From: Oxyruncus cristatus
Lineage: Eukaryota > Chordata > Aves > Passeriformes > Cotingidae
DNA length: 64,000 nt
Direction of reading: 5' to 3'
Assembly (NCBI GenBank): GCA_013399855.1
Contig: VXAY01006150.1
Span: 9,115 to 73,114, forward strand
Made by a program: the position numbers and the translations under genes. Below the pieces are notes generated by a model. The model did not search any database. It saw only the letters and a program-made list of their open reading frames with translations, and had not been told where the DNA came from. Positions 1-12,200 of this stretch are shown piece after piece. Each line of letters begins with the position of its first letter. Position 1 is the first letter of the stretch.

Positions 1-300
1 TCGCCACTGGCGGCCCTGGGCCGCAGCTCCGCCGGCCGTGCCCCGGGAGGCTCTCGCGTGAGGCGCCGTTACCGGCCGCGCTGCCCCCGCTCCGGCCCGG
101 GCGGCTCCGCGCTGGGGTCACCGCGCCGGGCCCCACCTGCCTTCCCGCCTTCGGACCCCGCCACCTTCTCCCTGCGTGGAAGAGGACTGTTTCCTTGGTC
201 CACTTCCCTCTCAGGCAGGCCCATGTCACCCAGGGAATGCAGTGAGGGGTGCGGTGCGGTGCAGTGGGGCTGGGGAAGCTCAGCTGGGCGGGTCTAACTC
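1..300. promoter_or_regulatory. ANKMY2: CpG island edge at the 5' end of ANKMY2 (window truncates it)
   Basis: The first ~160 bases are very GC-rich with many CpG dinucleotides, then composition falls to the AT-rich level of the rest. No codon pattern matching the ANKMY2 N-terminus is visible, so this is most likely the start of intron 1 downstream of an exon 1 that lies left of base 1. In human the ANKMY2 and BZW2 starts share one head-to-head CpG promoter; the same arrangement is inferred here. Confidence 0.6.
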
Positions 301-555
301 TGCCAGGGAAAGCTTACATCTTGTTAGTAATGTCTGTTGACATTTGCCTAACGGTTGGTGTTAATGTGCTCTGCTAAAAACAAACACGAAGTTTTCTTGG
401 GGGTAATCTGGTTCTCTAGCCCGCTGTACGGTTTTCCCGATGTGTGGTTGCCAGATCAGGATGTCCTTGTAGACAGATAGTTCTTAAAGTAACAGGACTC
501 AGCTTGTCCAGGGTGTAGTGCACCTCTTACCGTTGTACTGGTTTATTACGGTTCT

Positions 556-913
556 CTTAGAGAGAGGAGAGGGGACCGCATCAATGTCTAAAGTATCTGA
601 AGGGAAGGTGTCAAGAAGTTGGAGCCAGGCTCTTCTCAGTGGTGCCCAGAATAGGACAAGAGACAACGGGCAGAAACTGATGCACAGGAAGTTTCACCTG
701 AATATGAGGAAGAGCTTCTTTACTGTTCGGGTGACCGAGCACTGGAACAGGTTGCCCAGAGAGGTTGTGGAGTCTCCCTTCCTGGAGATATTTAAGAACC
801 ATCTGGACACAATCCTGTGCAATGTGCTCTAGGATGACCCTACCTGAGCAGGGAGGTTAGACCAGGAGGTCCACTGTGGTCCCATCCAACCTGACTCATT
901 CTGTGATTCTTTG
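556..913 (+). mobile_element. CR1 LINE, 5'-truncated 3' end, sense
   Basis: Sequence such as GTGACCGAGCACTGGAACAG, then the gttgcccagagaggttgtgg block and a cattctgtgattcttt end, matches the 3' part of avian CR1 elements. It ends in the typical short tail repeat of CR1 (ATTCTGTG-type unit) and is truncated at the 5' side, as most CR1 copies are. A 104-codon ORF inside it is a by-product of the repeat. Confidence 0.88.
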
Positions 914-1390
914 GGTTTGCATTTCACACAAGTGTTGTGGTTTCACCGCACTATGTAGCACACATGCTTATTGCTGGGGGGCTTTCTGTCATACTTTCTG
1001 TCATGCTTGCTGTAACACTTGGGTTTCCTGGTCCAGCAATATGAATTCCACAGCCCTATCTAAATAGTTGTACTCCAAATGGCATTTTGAATATCATGAC
1101 TGGTAATCATTAGTTAGAGATAAGCTAAAAACACTTGATGTATCCCATGCATTTCTATATGTAGTTTTCAGGCAAATTGAACCCTTAAGATATTTTATTT
1201 GTAGTTTTGGAACTTCGCACTCAGTTATATTAAAATGTTGCTCTGTGTCAGGGACATAGGCATAGGACAGCCAGCAATGAATTTAGTGTGAATCAAAATC
1301 ATTCTAATTTTAATGAGACACTTTAATCAGAGTTTCAGGCCTTTGTCTTGCAGGCATTTCTGTGTAACTTACCTGATTGCTTATGATTAC

Positions 1391-1700
1391 AGTCACAGGA
1401 TGAATCAGGTTGGAAGGAACTTCAGGAGTCTCTAGGCCAACCTCCTGCTCGAAACACATTAACAGTGAGGTCAAATGAGATTGCTCAGGGCTTTATCCTA
1501 TCAGGCCTTGAAAACTTCCAAGGATGGAGACTGCACAGTGTCTCTGGGCAACCTGTTCTGCTTTACTGGGCTCGTAGTGAAAATGTTTTTGCTTGTATCC
1601 AGTCTGAGGCTTCTTTTTCTGTCAACTTCTGCCTGTTGTCTCTTGGCCTCCTACCACGTACCACCATGAGCAGCCTGGCTCCAGCCTCTAGCTCTAGACT
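1391..1700 (-). mobile_element. CR1 LINE fragment, antisense
   Basis: On the + strand this starts with a cacaggatgaatcaggttgg CR1 3' end read backwards, followed by the aaggatggagactgcacag and tctctgggcaacctgttctg blocks. The order is that of a CR1 3' end on the - strand. It is more diverged than the copy at 556-913. Confidence 0.85.
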
Positions 1701-3190
1701 ATTATGGAAGTCTGGCTTCCGGCAGTTCAGTGTCATGTTTGGAAATCCTTCATTTTTTGAGAACTCTGAATTTGTAAATGTGACTTTGCTTTGCTTGTAT
1801 TGAAATTTACTTGTAGATCACCCCTTGAAAACTTGTTCTTACCAATGTTCGTTCTTTTGCTGGGATGTTTTTTTTAAAATTTCTCCTGGTTTTAAGAAGC
1901 TTCCCAATGTTTAGAATATATATATGTCTGGGGGAGTAGGCTGGTTGACAGTTCCCTGACTGGGTCTCTATCAAGTGTGCGAGATGACTCAGGTGATTGT
2001 CTTTTTTCCCTAAATTAATTAATAATAAAGGAAGAAAGAAACCTGTAGTATAGTTAAACCACACCAAAAGCTTGATGAAAAAAATTATAGTGTTTGTAAT
2101 GGGGTTTTTGGTCAAAACTGAAGTTGCAAGAGCTGCTTTGCTGAAAATTTGCTGGAAGAGCACCTCCTTGTGATATAGTGAAGATAAGCATGAATCCTAT
2201 CATTAAAATAGGGGGTGCAATGCTTATTTTTATTAAGCACATCACTGCTAAAAGAGCTGTGCTTGTGATTGATTCAGTGATCAGAAGTTTCTGTTAATTT
2301 GCAATAGATTTAACTCCCCAAAACTCAGAGTCTTTAAATGTTCTTTCATTTCTATTTGTTTGAATGCTTGTAGAAGCTGCGTTGATCTTAAGTGCATTGC
2401 CCTTCAATGGGCTTTAAATCAGGTTCATAGACTTGTGGCTTAACCAAAAAGATTTTTGTAGCAAATTGAAAATACGAAGTTATGGCCGGTTTTTCCTTGC
2501 ACCTTTTTTTTGCAGACTTCAGTCTATTTATGTATTTGGCAATTTTTAGAAATGTCAGTGATCAAGCTACTTTGGCCCTTGTCCTTTCCACTTCTATTTT
2601 CTATTACCAAAAGCAAATTCCTTCCACATTTGTGGACTTTGGAAGTGGTATGTTGCAAATTTCAAATTTAAACAGAAAAGATGATGTTAGTAAGTGATGA
2701 AGCATATTTCATTCGGACCAGAAAGTCTTATAAATAATTCCCTTTTGTGAGAACTTAGACAACTCTTTTAGACATAAGATGCTCCCAAAGAAGGCAAAGT
2801 CCAAAGTGTGTTAAAATGCTCAGCATCATTGTACTCATTCAGAATTATTCTGGTGCTGTTTATGAAGAGATGTATTAGCGTCCTGTTCTTGTTTGTGTAG
2901 ATCGGTTACTTCACAAAAAATGGATGTTTACTTCTAGTACATGCTCTCTGACTTCTCGTTAATGTTGTGAGTTCTTGCCTTTTAACTCCAGAACAGAACA
3001 CTGTTTATTCCTAAACCTCTTCACTAAGTGCAGTTGATTTATTGGTGGTTGATCTACATCGCAAGTGGTTAAGCTACAAAGATTTTGATTCTGGTGAGGA
3101 ATGGAAATGATAATTTTCCTTTTGATTCTCAGTTTATTCTGTTTCTCACTCCCCTTTCTATCTCTGTTTTTTTTTTTTTTTAAATTTAAG

Positions 3191-3255
3191 GAAACACCGA
3201 TGAGGCTGGAAGACTACTGGGCAGCAAGAATGTCCGTGTCAATTGCTTGGATGAG
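3191..3255 (+). CDS. ANKMY2: ANKMY2 coding exon 2
   Basis: This exon starts after an AAG acceptor preceded by a 14-T tract and ends at the donor GAG|gtacag. It begins with the last two bases of a split Gly codon and encodes 21 residues including KNVRVNCLDE, identical to the human segment just before the first ankyrin repeat. The correct frame is not the one that gives the longest ORF here. Confidence 0.95.
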
Positions 3256-6200
3256 GTACAGCAAAACTACAAGCATTATGCTGAGTTTAGCAAGGGAAAT
3301 ACTAGGTCTGAAGGCCTTCCTGTTAAATATCATTGCTGTACAGACTCGTAGAAGTCAGTTACTCTGAAGATATTGCCAGACTGCAGCTGAATAATGAGGC
3401 TTTGAAGAGTTCTTACTGTTTTTTTAAGAAAGTTTAAAGATTAATGTTACTTAAAGTACTACACTTTTTCTCTCAATTTTGCAGCGTGAACTTTGGTGTC
3501 TGTAAGGTAAGATAAATACTGCAGCAAGAACGTGGGGATGCTCCCTGGCTTCTTGCCACTTCCACCAAACTCTAGTTCCTCTGCAGCAGACAGTGAGGAT
3601 AAAGAATACCTGCCCCCATCTTGTGTTTGGTTTCATCACCCAAAACCCCATCTTTGCCAAATCATAAACATACTGGGAGGGTGAATAGCTAGATCAAAAG
3701 TGAAAAACACAGTCTTTTCAGAGGCAGGTGTGATGGACATGTAGAAGATAAAATACTTAAGTGTTGCCTGATGATGAGAGTAAGTTCATGGAGAAAGAAG
3801 CCTTGTGGGATGTTCATACGTTTAATTTCTTTTTCCTTTTTACCGTGTTCTTTAAAGTGTGCAACACTAATAAGAAGTGTAATATGCAAGCAAAACTGTA
3901 ATTCTCCAGCATGCATGTTAAATCCATGTGTAATTTCTTAAATTAAGTGTCAATTTCTGTTTTTTTTTTTCACAATTTTATAATTTCATGGGATCACTGG
4001 AACATTCATGCTAGAAGGGAGCTCAGAAGGTCTCTATTCAGCCTCTGGCTCAGAGCAGCTTCAGCTCCATGCTCAGATGAGGTTGCTCTGAGTTTTGTCT
4101 TGTCTGGCCTTGTAAACCTCCAAGCATGGAGACTGCACAGTATTTCTGGGCAACTTGTTCCACTGCCTTACTGTGCTTCTGGTGAAAATGTCTTTCCCTT
4201 ATGTCTGAACCTCAACTTAGGCTCAGTGTCTTTTGCCCTCCTGCCCCTATAACAGCAGGGTTTGTCATCTCAGTGACCTCCCTGCTGGCTCTGGCAGGCT
4301 GCTCCTGGGCTCCAGCAAAGCCGTCTCTTCTCCAGGCTGGGTAAGCCCAGCTCCCTCAGCTTCTCTTTACCGCACAAGTGCTTGAGTTGCTGCCATGTGT
4401 TGGTGGTACTCTGTTGAATTTACTGCTGTTTATACATGTCTTTGTTGCACTGGGAGACCCAGAATTGAACAAGGTATTGTAGATGTGGTCCCATGAATTC
4501 TGAATGGAGGAAAATTGACCCTTCATCTACCAGATATCTCCATGGAAGGTTGTTAGCCTTTTTTGTGCTGCCGACAGATCCATTTTCTGAATTGTCTTGA
4601 ATAACAGTTAAATATTTAACCTTAATTTCCACTACATAAATTCCAATAAGCTTTAGACAAACTCATCACACTAAGCTTTACAGTGAACTTCAGGAACCCA
4701 AGATACAATATAAGTATCTTTGCAAGTGTGCTTTATGGTATGGAAATTAAAAGATTTTCCTGTAGTGAATTGCTGACTGCACCCTTGATGCAGTATTAGT
4801 GCACCATACAGGATTACTGTCAAGAGGATATGGTTTATTAATAGAAACCATAACTGAGCTATGCTCAGAGCTGTTGTTAAAGAAGAAATAGTATTAACAA
4901 TACTTGCCTAACGCTCACATCTGACTAAATACAAGGCACATAAGACTTAAGTTTATGCAATGGACTTCCTGCCATCTCCTTTTTATTCCCAAGAATGGTA
5001 TGTAATCATGCATGTTGAACAGGAAAGAGTTCAGATTTGTTTAGGATTCTTAAATCTATCAGTCATCTTACCTGGGCTTTTAGAATTTTTCTGTTATAAG
5101 CCATTTTTGGTCCAATGTGTTATTCAAATATCTATACAAAAGTAAGAGTGTGTGAAATCGCAGTTAAACATTACCTTCATCTGTTATTCAACATCACCAC
5201 ACCTGGAGACTGCTCTCAATGCATCAGGTCTTACTTTTTTTCTCTGTGGCCTTAGTTGTTTATCCTGACATTCACATTATTATTTATATTACTATTGTTA
5301 CTTATTTTACTAGTGTTAAGAAGTAAGGAAACAGCCCTGAGCCTGGAACACTTAGGTATTGAAATGGGAGCACAATTCAGTTGGGAACTCATTTCCATCC
5401 CTAGAGTTCTTTATAAGTGAGAGAGTCCACAGAATGAACACATCTTTAATGTAATTTGCTCTTCTAGTTGTGGTACAGCAAGCATGCAATCACAATTTAA
5501 TAATTTCCACATTCAGAAGAATTCGCAGCACATCCAGAAGCAGGCTGTGACATATTGCTCTTCCTAATGTTAAAATAATAAACACATAAGCTGTTCCTTT
5601 CATTTTTGCTTTGACCATGTATTTTCACTGCTTGGATATGCTTTCTTCTAGATTAAAAATTACTGACAATCAGCTGTCTTTTCTCTATGTACCTTTAGAC
5701 AAGGACCAAGACGCATCTTCCAGATGTATTGACCTTTTAAGTCTCTTGCCTAAAGTTATTTTTCTGCAGCAATTGAGCTATAATTGTGGTTCTTTTCCAA
5801 ATCCTTTCCAGTTGTTTCAGCTTCTTAGTCCAAAAATATAGGCATGAGCTGAACGCAGTATTTCAGCATTGCTTTTGCTGTTGGTATGTGTATGGAAAAA
5901 TAAAAGTTACTCTAAGTCTACTTGCTTTTTCTTGTGCCAAGACTCACTCACCCTTCATCTCCTGTAATCTGCAGACCTCTGCTGGCAGCAGAAAGTCACT
6001 TGAACGTGGAATAAGATCATTCAAGTGAGTTTCACGGATGCCCATCTTCCAGAAGGCTGGGGATACCCAGCAGATACAGTCCTTTTTTTTCTCAGCACCC
6101 TTTCCGACCAAATAATTTTTTCTGTTGTTTGCTTACGGATTTAGGTAGATGAAGAAAGGAAAGGTATTAGGTTTAATCACTGTCTTTATGAAAGCAAATA

Positions 6201-9200
6201 AATATAATAGCTCTTTCACAGAACTGATCTTTTAACAGCTTGGCAACTTTAAAACTTCAGGGACGTTTAAGCTTAGGTGTCCTAAAACCTTAGGACAAAT
6301 ACATGGGCTATGGAAATTAATGCAAAATAAATACCACTATATTTAATTTAAGTGCATACCACTTAGTCATTTTATTGTCCTCTTTTACATGGAGTGGTTC
6401 CTAATTTGGAAACTTAGTATGGAAGAAAGCGTTCAGAACTTTTGTTTCCCCTGAGAGGGCAGAGCTTGTAAATAGTGTTGTGACTTCATGTTAGCAATTT
6501 GCTGACTTAACTCTGTCTGTTTGCAGTGTGTAGCTAAGGTATTTCAGATTATTACATACAGAAAGGCAGGCTAGAGGAAGCACATGGGCTTTCTAGCCAT
6601 GGAAGTTCCCTCTGGTCATGTTGGTAGCCAAGGCTGCAAAGGAGCACTGTACTACTACAGTGCCCGATTTTCTGCAGATCAAGCAGAGAGACTTGACCTG
6701 AAAAGACTTCACAATTTTTCTGTATTTAAAATAGTTATAAGGTCACTCATAATCTTCTTATATACAGAACTATCATCTGGCTTTAGCAGCTTTACTTTTT
6801 TCCTCTAGTTTGGTAATTTGGCTGTTCAGTTCTGTAATACATCTTTTAGAAACAGTCCCCTTCTATATGCTAATTACAGAACTGAACACTTCCTGGGAAT
6901 TACAGCAGCAGCCTGCTTATTAGTGCCTGAGATGTATGTAGCTTTACTTGTACTGATTATGTTCAGCAGAGGGTTCTTCAGTTGATCTATCTTGCTATTC
7001 TAGCAAGAACATCCTGTGCTGGCAGAAAGTGCCCAGATCATGGGCCTTCACTGAGGAGAAAGAGTTTTGTCTTTTGATGTTTTTTACATACTACTTCAAA
7101 ATACGCAAGCCAAAGAAAATTCAACAGCTATTAAGAATTATCTGGTTTCAGTTCACGTTGGTGACTGATGTAGATTTTAGCTTTTCATCACTTTCAGGTG
7201 AACTGAAAGATCATCAGAGGAATCAAATGCATTACAGATGTGAAACCAACAGTTGAGCAGAATGACTGTAAAGGAGAAGAACTAAAGCTGTGATCGACAC
7301 TGAACAGTATTTCATATTCTAATAAGTTCATACTTAGCTAAAATTATTTGTCCATGTGACTGTTGACTGCCTTTGGAATCTTGCCTGCAGGAACAACCCT
7401 GCAGAACATTGGAGATGTTACCATGTAACATCCCTGCAAAACAAACTAGAAACTGGGAAGGATTCCTTCTTGTCCTAGGGAATGAGGTTAAAAGGCCAGA
7501 ATTTTGGTCAGAAAAATGTTACATAGTACCTGTTAGAATTCTTCCTCTGATGTTCCATTGTGGAACAATAAATAATTTGTTTCATCTCTATGTTTAATAA
7601 ACCATCTGCTGGTTTTGTCTTATAAGTATGTTGTATTGACAATCCCAATGTCATCTGTGAGAAAACATGCTGTTGCTGGACCTGTCTTTGACATTCAGGA
7701 TGAGAAAAATATTTGCAGTCATTTCAGTGTCTGTGTAGGGACATAATACAGGGCACTGAACTTCTTCAGATAAGCTTGTGTCTAGCCTGACCCTATTTTG
7801 TTTGCTGTGAATGTGCAAAGCTGACATTAGTGTGACTTTAAATCCAATTTTCTATTAACTGTCCACGTATTTTCTACTTGATACGTTTTTTTGATCCACA
7901 CCACAACCTGACACTTCCAAAATTGAATCAAAAGATTATAAAAAAAGTTTTCTGGGAAGAGAGGATGATCAAAAACAAACCTAATTCCTTCCTTTGCCCT
8001 ATAATCTTTAGATCTTGATTGAAACAACTGGCATTCGAGATACAACCAAACTTAAATAATTGTTCTGTAAAATTCCTTCTCCCATCGAAAACTGTATTGT
8101 GTTCCTATCCCCTTACAGCAGTGCCTTTCTGTGCTGCTAAAGGAGGCGAATCCGTGCTGTGACTCCCATTTTTATGGGATTGGCCCGTAAAAATTGCTGT
8201 TGACGTAACATAATGAAATGTAATATATATTAGGACAAAAAGTCTTTACTTAGCATTTGTGGCATCCCAAGTGAAACCTAGCAAAACCAATTTTTTTCAT
8301 GTTCATGGAATGATCTCTTCAGGTCTTTTGGTTTTTTAGTGGCAGTTTATATTGCAGTTTACCAAAATATTTGGGTTGCTAGAATATGAAACATCAAGTA
8401 ATCACTTTTTATTGTTTTCAGTTAGGATGGAGAATAATGAAAATATAATACTTCAAAATTGTTATAATTAAAACTTTCCCAATTTCTTTCACCTTTAGAA
8501 ATTTTTTGAAAATTACACTGATAAACTCAGTTGAGTTTTATGATATCATAAATTGAAACAAGGAATATATTAAGGCTCGAACTGACAATTACATTATTTC
8601 AGAGTAAGTATCACATTACCATGCATTTACAGAGCTGCAATAATGGTGTACATGAGTGTATTTCTGTACACAGCCTTGACTGGCAAAAAAGGAACAAAAT
8701 GCCGTTATGATTTCCTTCAGGAACAAACTAAAGCACACTCCCATGTAGTCAGTTTTGGAGTGTTCTTGGGCAATTAGTGTGTCTTGGCTGAAAACGTGAA
8801 TCCTGACTCAATGTTATGTGAAAATAAACAGCATATTTAAAAAAGTGTATTAAATTCTAAAAATGGAATGTCATGCAATTTTCTCAAACAGAAATGTGCT
8901 TCTCCTTGCCTTTGGAGAGGGAGAAAGGCTGCACTCACAGTTCACCCTTGTTCTGAAAATTTCCCCCGAGGTTTGCCCAGGTTTACATTTATAATTACAC
9001 CAGCTCAACTCCAATAAAACCTCAGTGCCTGCCCTGCTGAAGCAAATTCTTTTTTGTACCGGGCAGTTGATGAACAGCAAGGTTTGAGGCTGTGGTTGTT
9101 AAAGTCTAGTTAGAGCTGTGTATCTCTACAAGGGCTTTCAGAGCTCTGGCTGGTCGTGAACACAATGCCAGAAAGGTGGAGAAGTGGGAGAGAGGAGGAT

Positions 9201-12200
9201 AGCACAATTACCAGTAATCTTGACTAAAGATGAGCAATATGGGTTTCAGAAACTGCAAATGTTCGTAATGTTTAAAACAACAAGAGCCTATTTCTAATTT
9301 TCTTGTTGCTTATCATATAAGCAGCAGAAGGGGAAAAAAGAAATCATGTATCAACTTAACAAGTTCTCTAAAACAAGCTTTTTCTACCAGCAGAAGCATT
9401 AGTTGTCTTTAACGCTAATGTCTTACACAAAAGGCCTGTGAGAAATTGGCAGTAAATGGTTTTCATTTATTCAACACTGGTCTGTTTTCAAATCTATAGC
9501 ACAGCATAATCAGAAAAGTGACTTGGAAGTGGAAAATCTGCTTCATGTTATTAACCATATATTTTTATGAAGATTCTGTGGGTGTTTTTTTAACTTAAGT
9601 ATTATGTGAGGCTTCAGTAGTTATACTGAACATGCCTGTACAAGTAAAAATTATCAATGGTATGACGAGCAAGAGATGTAACATTCTTCTTTGTGTGCTA
9701 CTTGCTTCCACTTGGCTTTGCCAGCATGGCATGACCCCTCTGATGCACGCAGCCTACAAGGGGAAGGTGGACATGTGCAGGTTGCTCTTGCGACACGGAG
9801 CTGATGTGAACTGCAATGAACATGAGCATGGGTACACTGCCCTGATGTTCGCTGGACTTTCAGGTAACTTCTTACTAAACTTGGGTCACTGATTTTTATG
9901 ATGTCGATGGGCACAATTTGCCATAAATTAATAATTTAAAGGGAAATATTGATATGCTTTTATTATTCAGGCTTACTGTTCCTTATGTGAACCGTGGCAA
10001 TGTCAGGACCAGTAGAATCATGAGGACAGTGGAACAGGAGAGCTACTGTTCAGACTCATATATAAGTTAATTCTTTTCCACATTTTGAGGCATTCAGTCT
10101 ATCTTTACTTTGTCCTGTTTGTTACAGATCCCAAAATTCAGTTTTCTGTGACAGTCTTCTTGTGCAGTGGGATACATTCGGTTTACTTACACTGTGTTAC
10201 GTTGAAAAAGCTGCTGCACCAGGCTGCCTTATTAGAACTACAAATCTATAGCTTTTAGTAATACTTGAGACTTCTCAAATCAATCCAGTATTTTTCAAAT
10301 TTTGTCTTTCTCCTACATTATTTTTGCAATTATCTTGTGGGCTTTTAAGAATGTACTTATTAAGTTTCAAAAACATTTTTCCCACGTTAGTTTTCCCTCT
10401 CCTCTTGCGTTATTTTTTCTTCTGATGAGAGTGCTTATACCTGTACATATCTTCTCCTGTCTCAAGTGGTTGTTTGCAGCTTTCCTCCTTTTTCCCTGAT
10501 GACAGGAACAGTTATTTCCTTGAGTGAGAAAAAGACAGTACATTAAAACGTTGTTCCTTCTGGGGAAAAGATTAGATTTGGGAATATTAGTTTATTTTTA
10601 AGTATCTTCTTTACTAGACCACTTATCTCTTCCCAAAAAGGAGATTCTAAGGAAGTAAGATTTCTTAGAAGGTAGAGTTTAAACTGCTTTCTTTCATCTT
10701 AAGTATAAAAGAAAGGCTTATGTGTTTATCTGAACCCTAAGTGGATCATGATTGCTTTTCTGCTGAGACTTTGGTAAAAAGATTTGGGAAATTTTAATGT
10801 TCTGTGGCACTGAGCAATATCGGAGGTGTAGAAGACAGATGAGAACAAACACTTGGAGGTTGTTAAATGACTGCAGCTTTATGGAAAATGGTGGACTTTT
10901 ACCATTTTCTCACAGCTAAGCTTTTAACCTGTCATCCTGGATGTGAACACATCTCAATGTTGACTTTAAGGTCTCTTATCTGTGAGCACACAAGGTACAT
11001 GAGCACTACTGACACAAGGACTTTGTTTTTAAACCAGAAACATTCATTTTCATCCACCACCCCCTTTTTATATTCACTTTTCTGTACTCAGCATCTGCAC
11101 TAAAATTGGTACAGTAAGAATACCTTTGAAAGCAGAACCAACATGAGTGGTGGCAAGTGTCCTTATTAGTCTCTGAAGGGCACCAATTAAGTCATCTAAT
11201 CTTCCCATCAAATTTTAGCCTCATTTTACTTGGTATTTAGCCCAGTCTGAACACCCAGTTCCCACTGTGGAGAAAGGAACAATCTGTTCTCTTCTCTGTG
11301 CTCCTGCTACATCAAAATCCTGAATTTGTTTTTCTTCTCAGAATAGCAAATGTAGTTGAACTGTCAAACTAGATTAGCAGAATTTGCTTCTATAGTGCTA
11401 TCCAGAGAGACCAAGCTCTTGTGTAGCTACATGCATACAAGTCCCATAAGCTCCATGGGGAGCTGAATGTGAATTAGAGAGAGCAGTTACATCCTCTGGA
11501 ACCATAAATAAGCACTGTGCCTTTCTCTTAATCCAGTCTTTAAATAATGACATTAAGAACATTCATATACTGGAGTGTTATGCCCAGTCTTTAAGAAATT
11601 CAGTCCATGTTTTTCTAAAGCATAAAGAATTACAAGTTCTGATTTGTTCTCACTCATTCCTTATATCTTCCCTGCAAATTCAGGAAATAAAGAAATCACC
11701 TGGATGATGTTAGAGGCTGGAGCAGAAACTGATGTCGTCAACTCTGTGGGAAGGACAGCAGCTCAGATGGCTGCTTTTGTGGGTAAGGTGAAAATCTGTT
11801 ATCGTTTCCTAAATTCCTAAAGAAGGAAAATGGTAGATTCCGATGCTTTTTGCTGAAGAAACATTATTTAATGACCTGTTATGAACTGACACAGTTCTTG
11901 GCCTTTTTTTCCCACGTCTGATCCTGTAAGAGTCATTTTGTGTTCTATTCCCATGCTTGGTTTCGTAAAAACGCAGGTGATCTTACCTGTGAGAACAGAC
12001 GCTGCTGTTCGAGTGTGTAAGTTTTTGCAGTGTTGCCACTTCGGAAATAGTAAGAGGAAGCTGGTAACATAGGAGGTATCTGAACTGCAGTACAAACTGC
12101 CTAATTGGAGCTTACTTTGTGGGAAGGAATGACCTTAGGAACTCTCATGTGAGCTTTGCCACTAGCATGCTGTGTGCTGGCAGGGAGCCACTACCTGCCC

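Larger units (their letters stand above)
301..3190. other. ANKMY2: ANKMY2 intron 1 (right part)
   Basis: This is AT-rich non-coding sequence. It holds two CR1 LINE fragments in opposite orientations (556-913 and 1391-1700), listed separately. No further exon was found. The last bases are a long T tract that serves as the polypyrimidine tract for coding exon 2. Confidence 0.6.

Noticed and set aside
1..57. Bases 1-57 as an exon ending at a GTGAGG donor
   Set aside because: No frame gives the residues expected before exon 2 (a Gly-Lys ending with one base of Gly). It could only be untranslated, and nothing supports that.
58..297. 79-codon ORF at the left edge as ANKMY2 exon 1
   Set aside because: It does not resemble the ANKMY2 N-terminus and lies in GC-rich sequence where chance ORFs are common.
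518..832. 104-codon ORF
   Set aside because: It lies almost wholly within the CR1 copy at 556-913.
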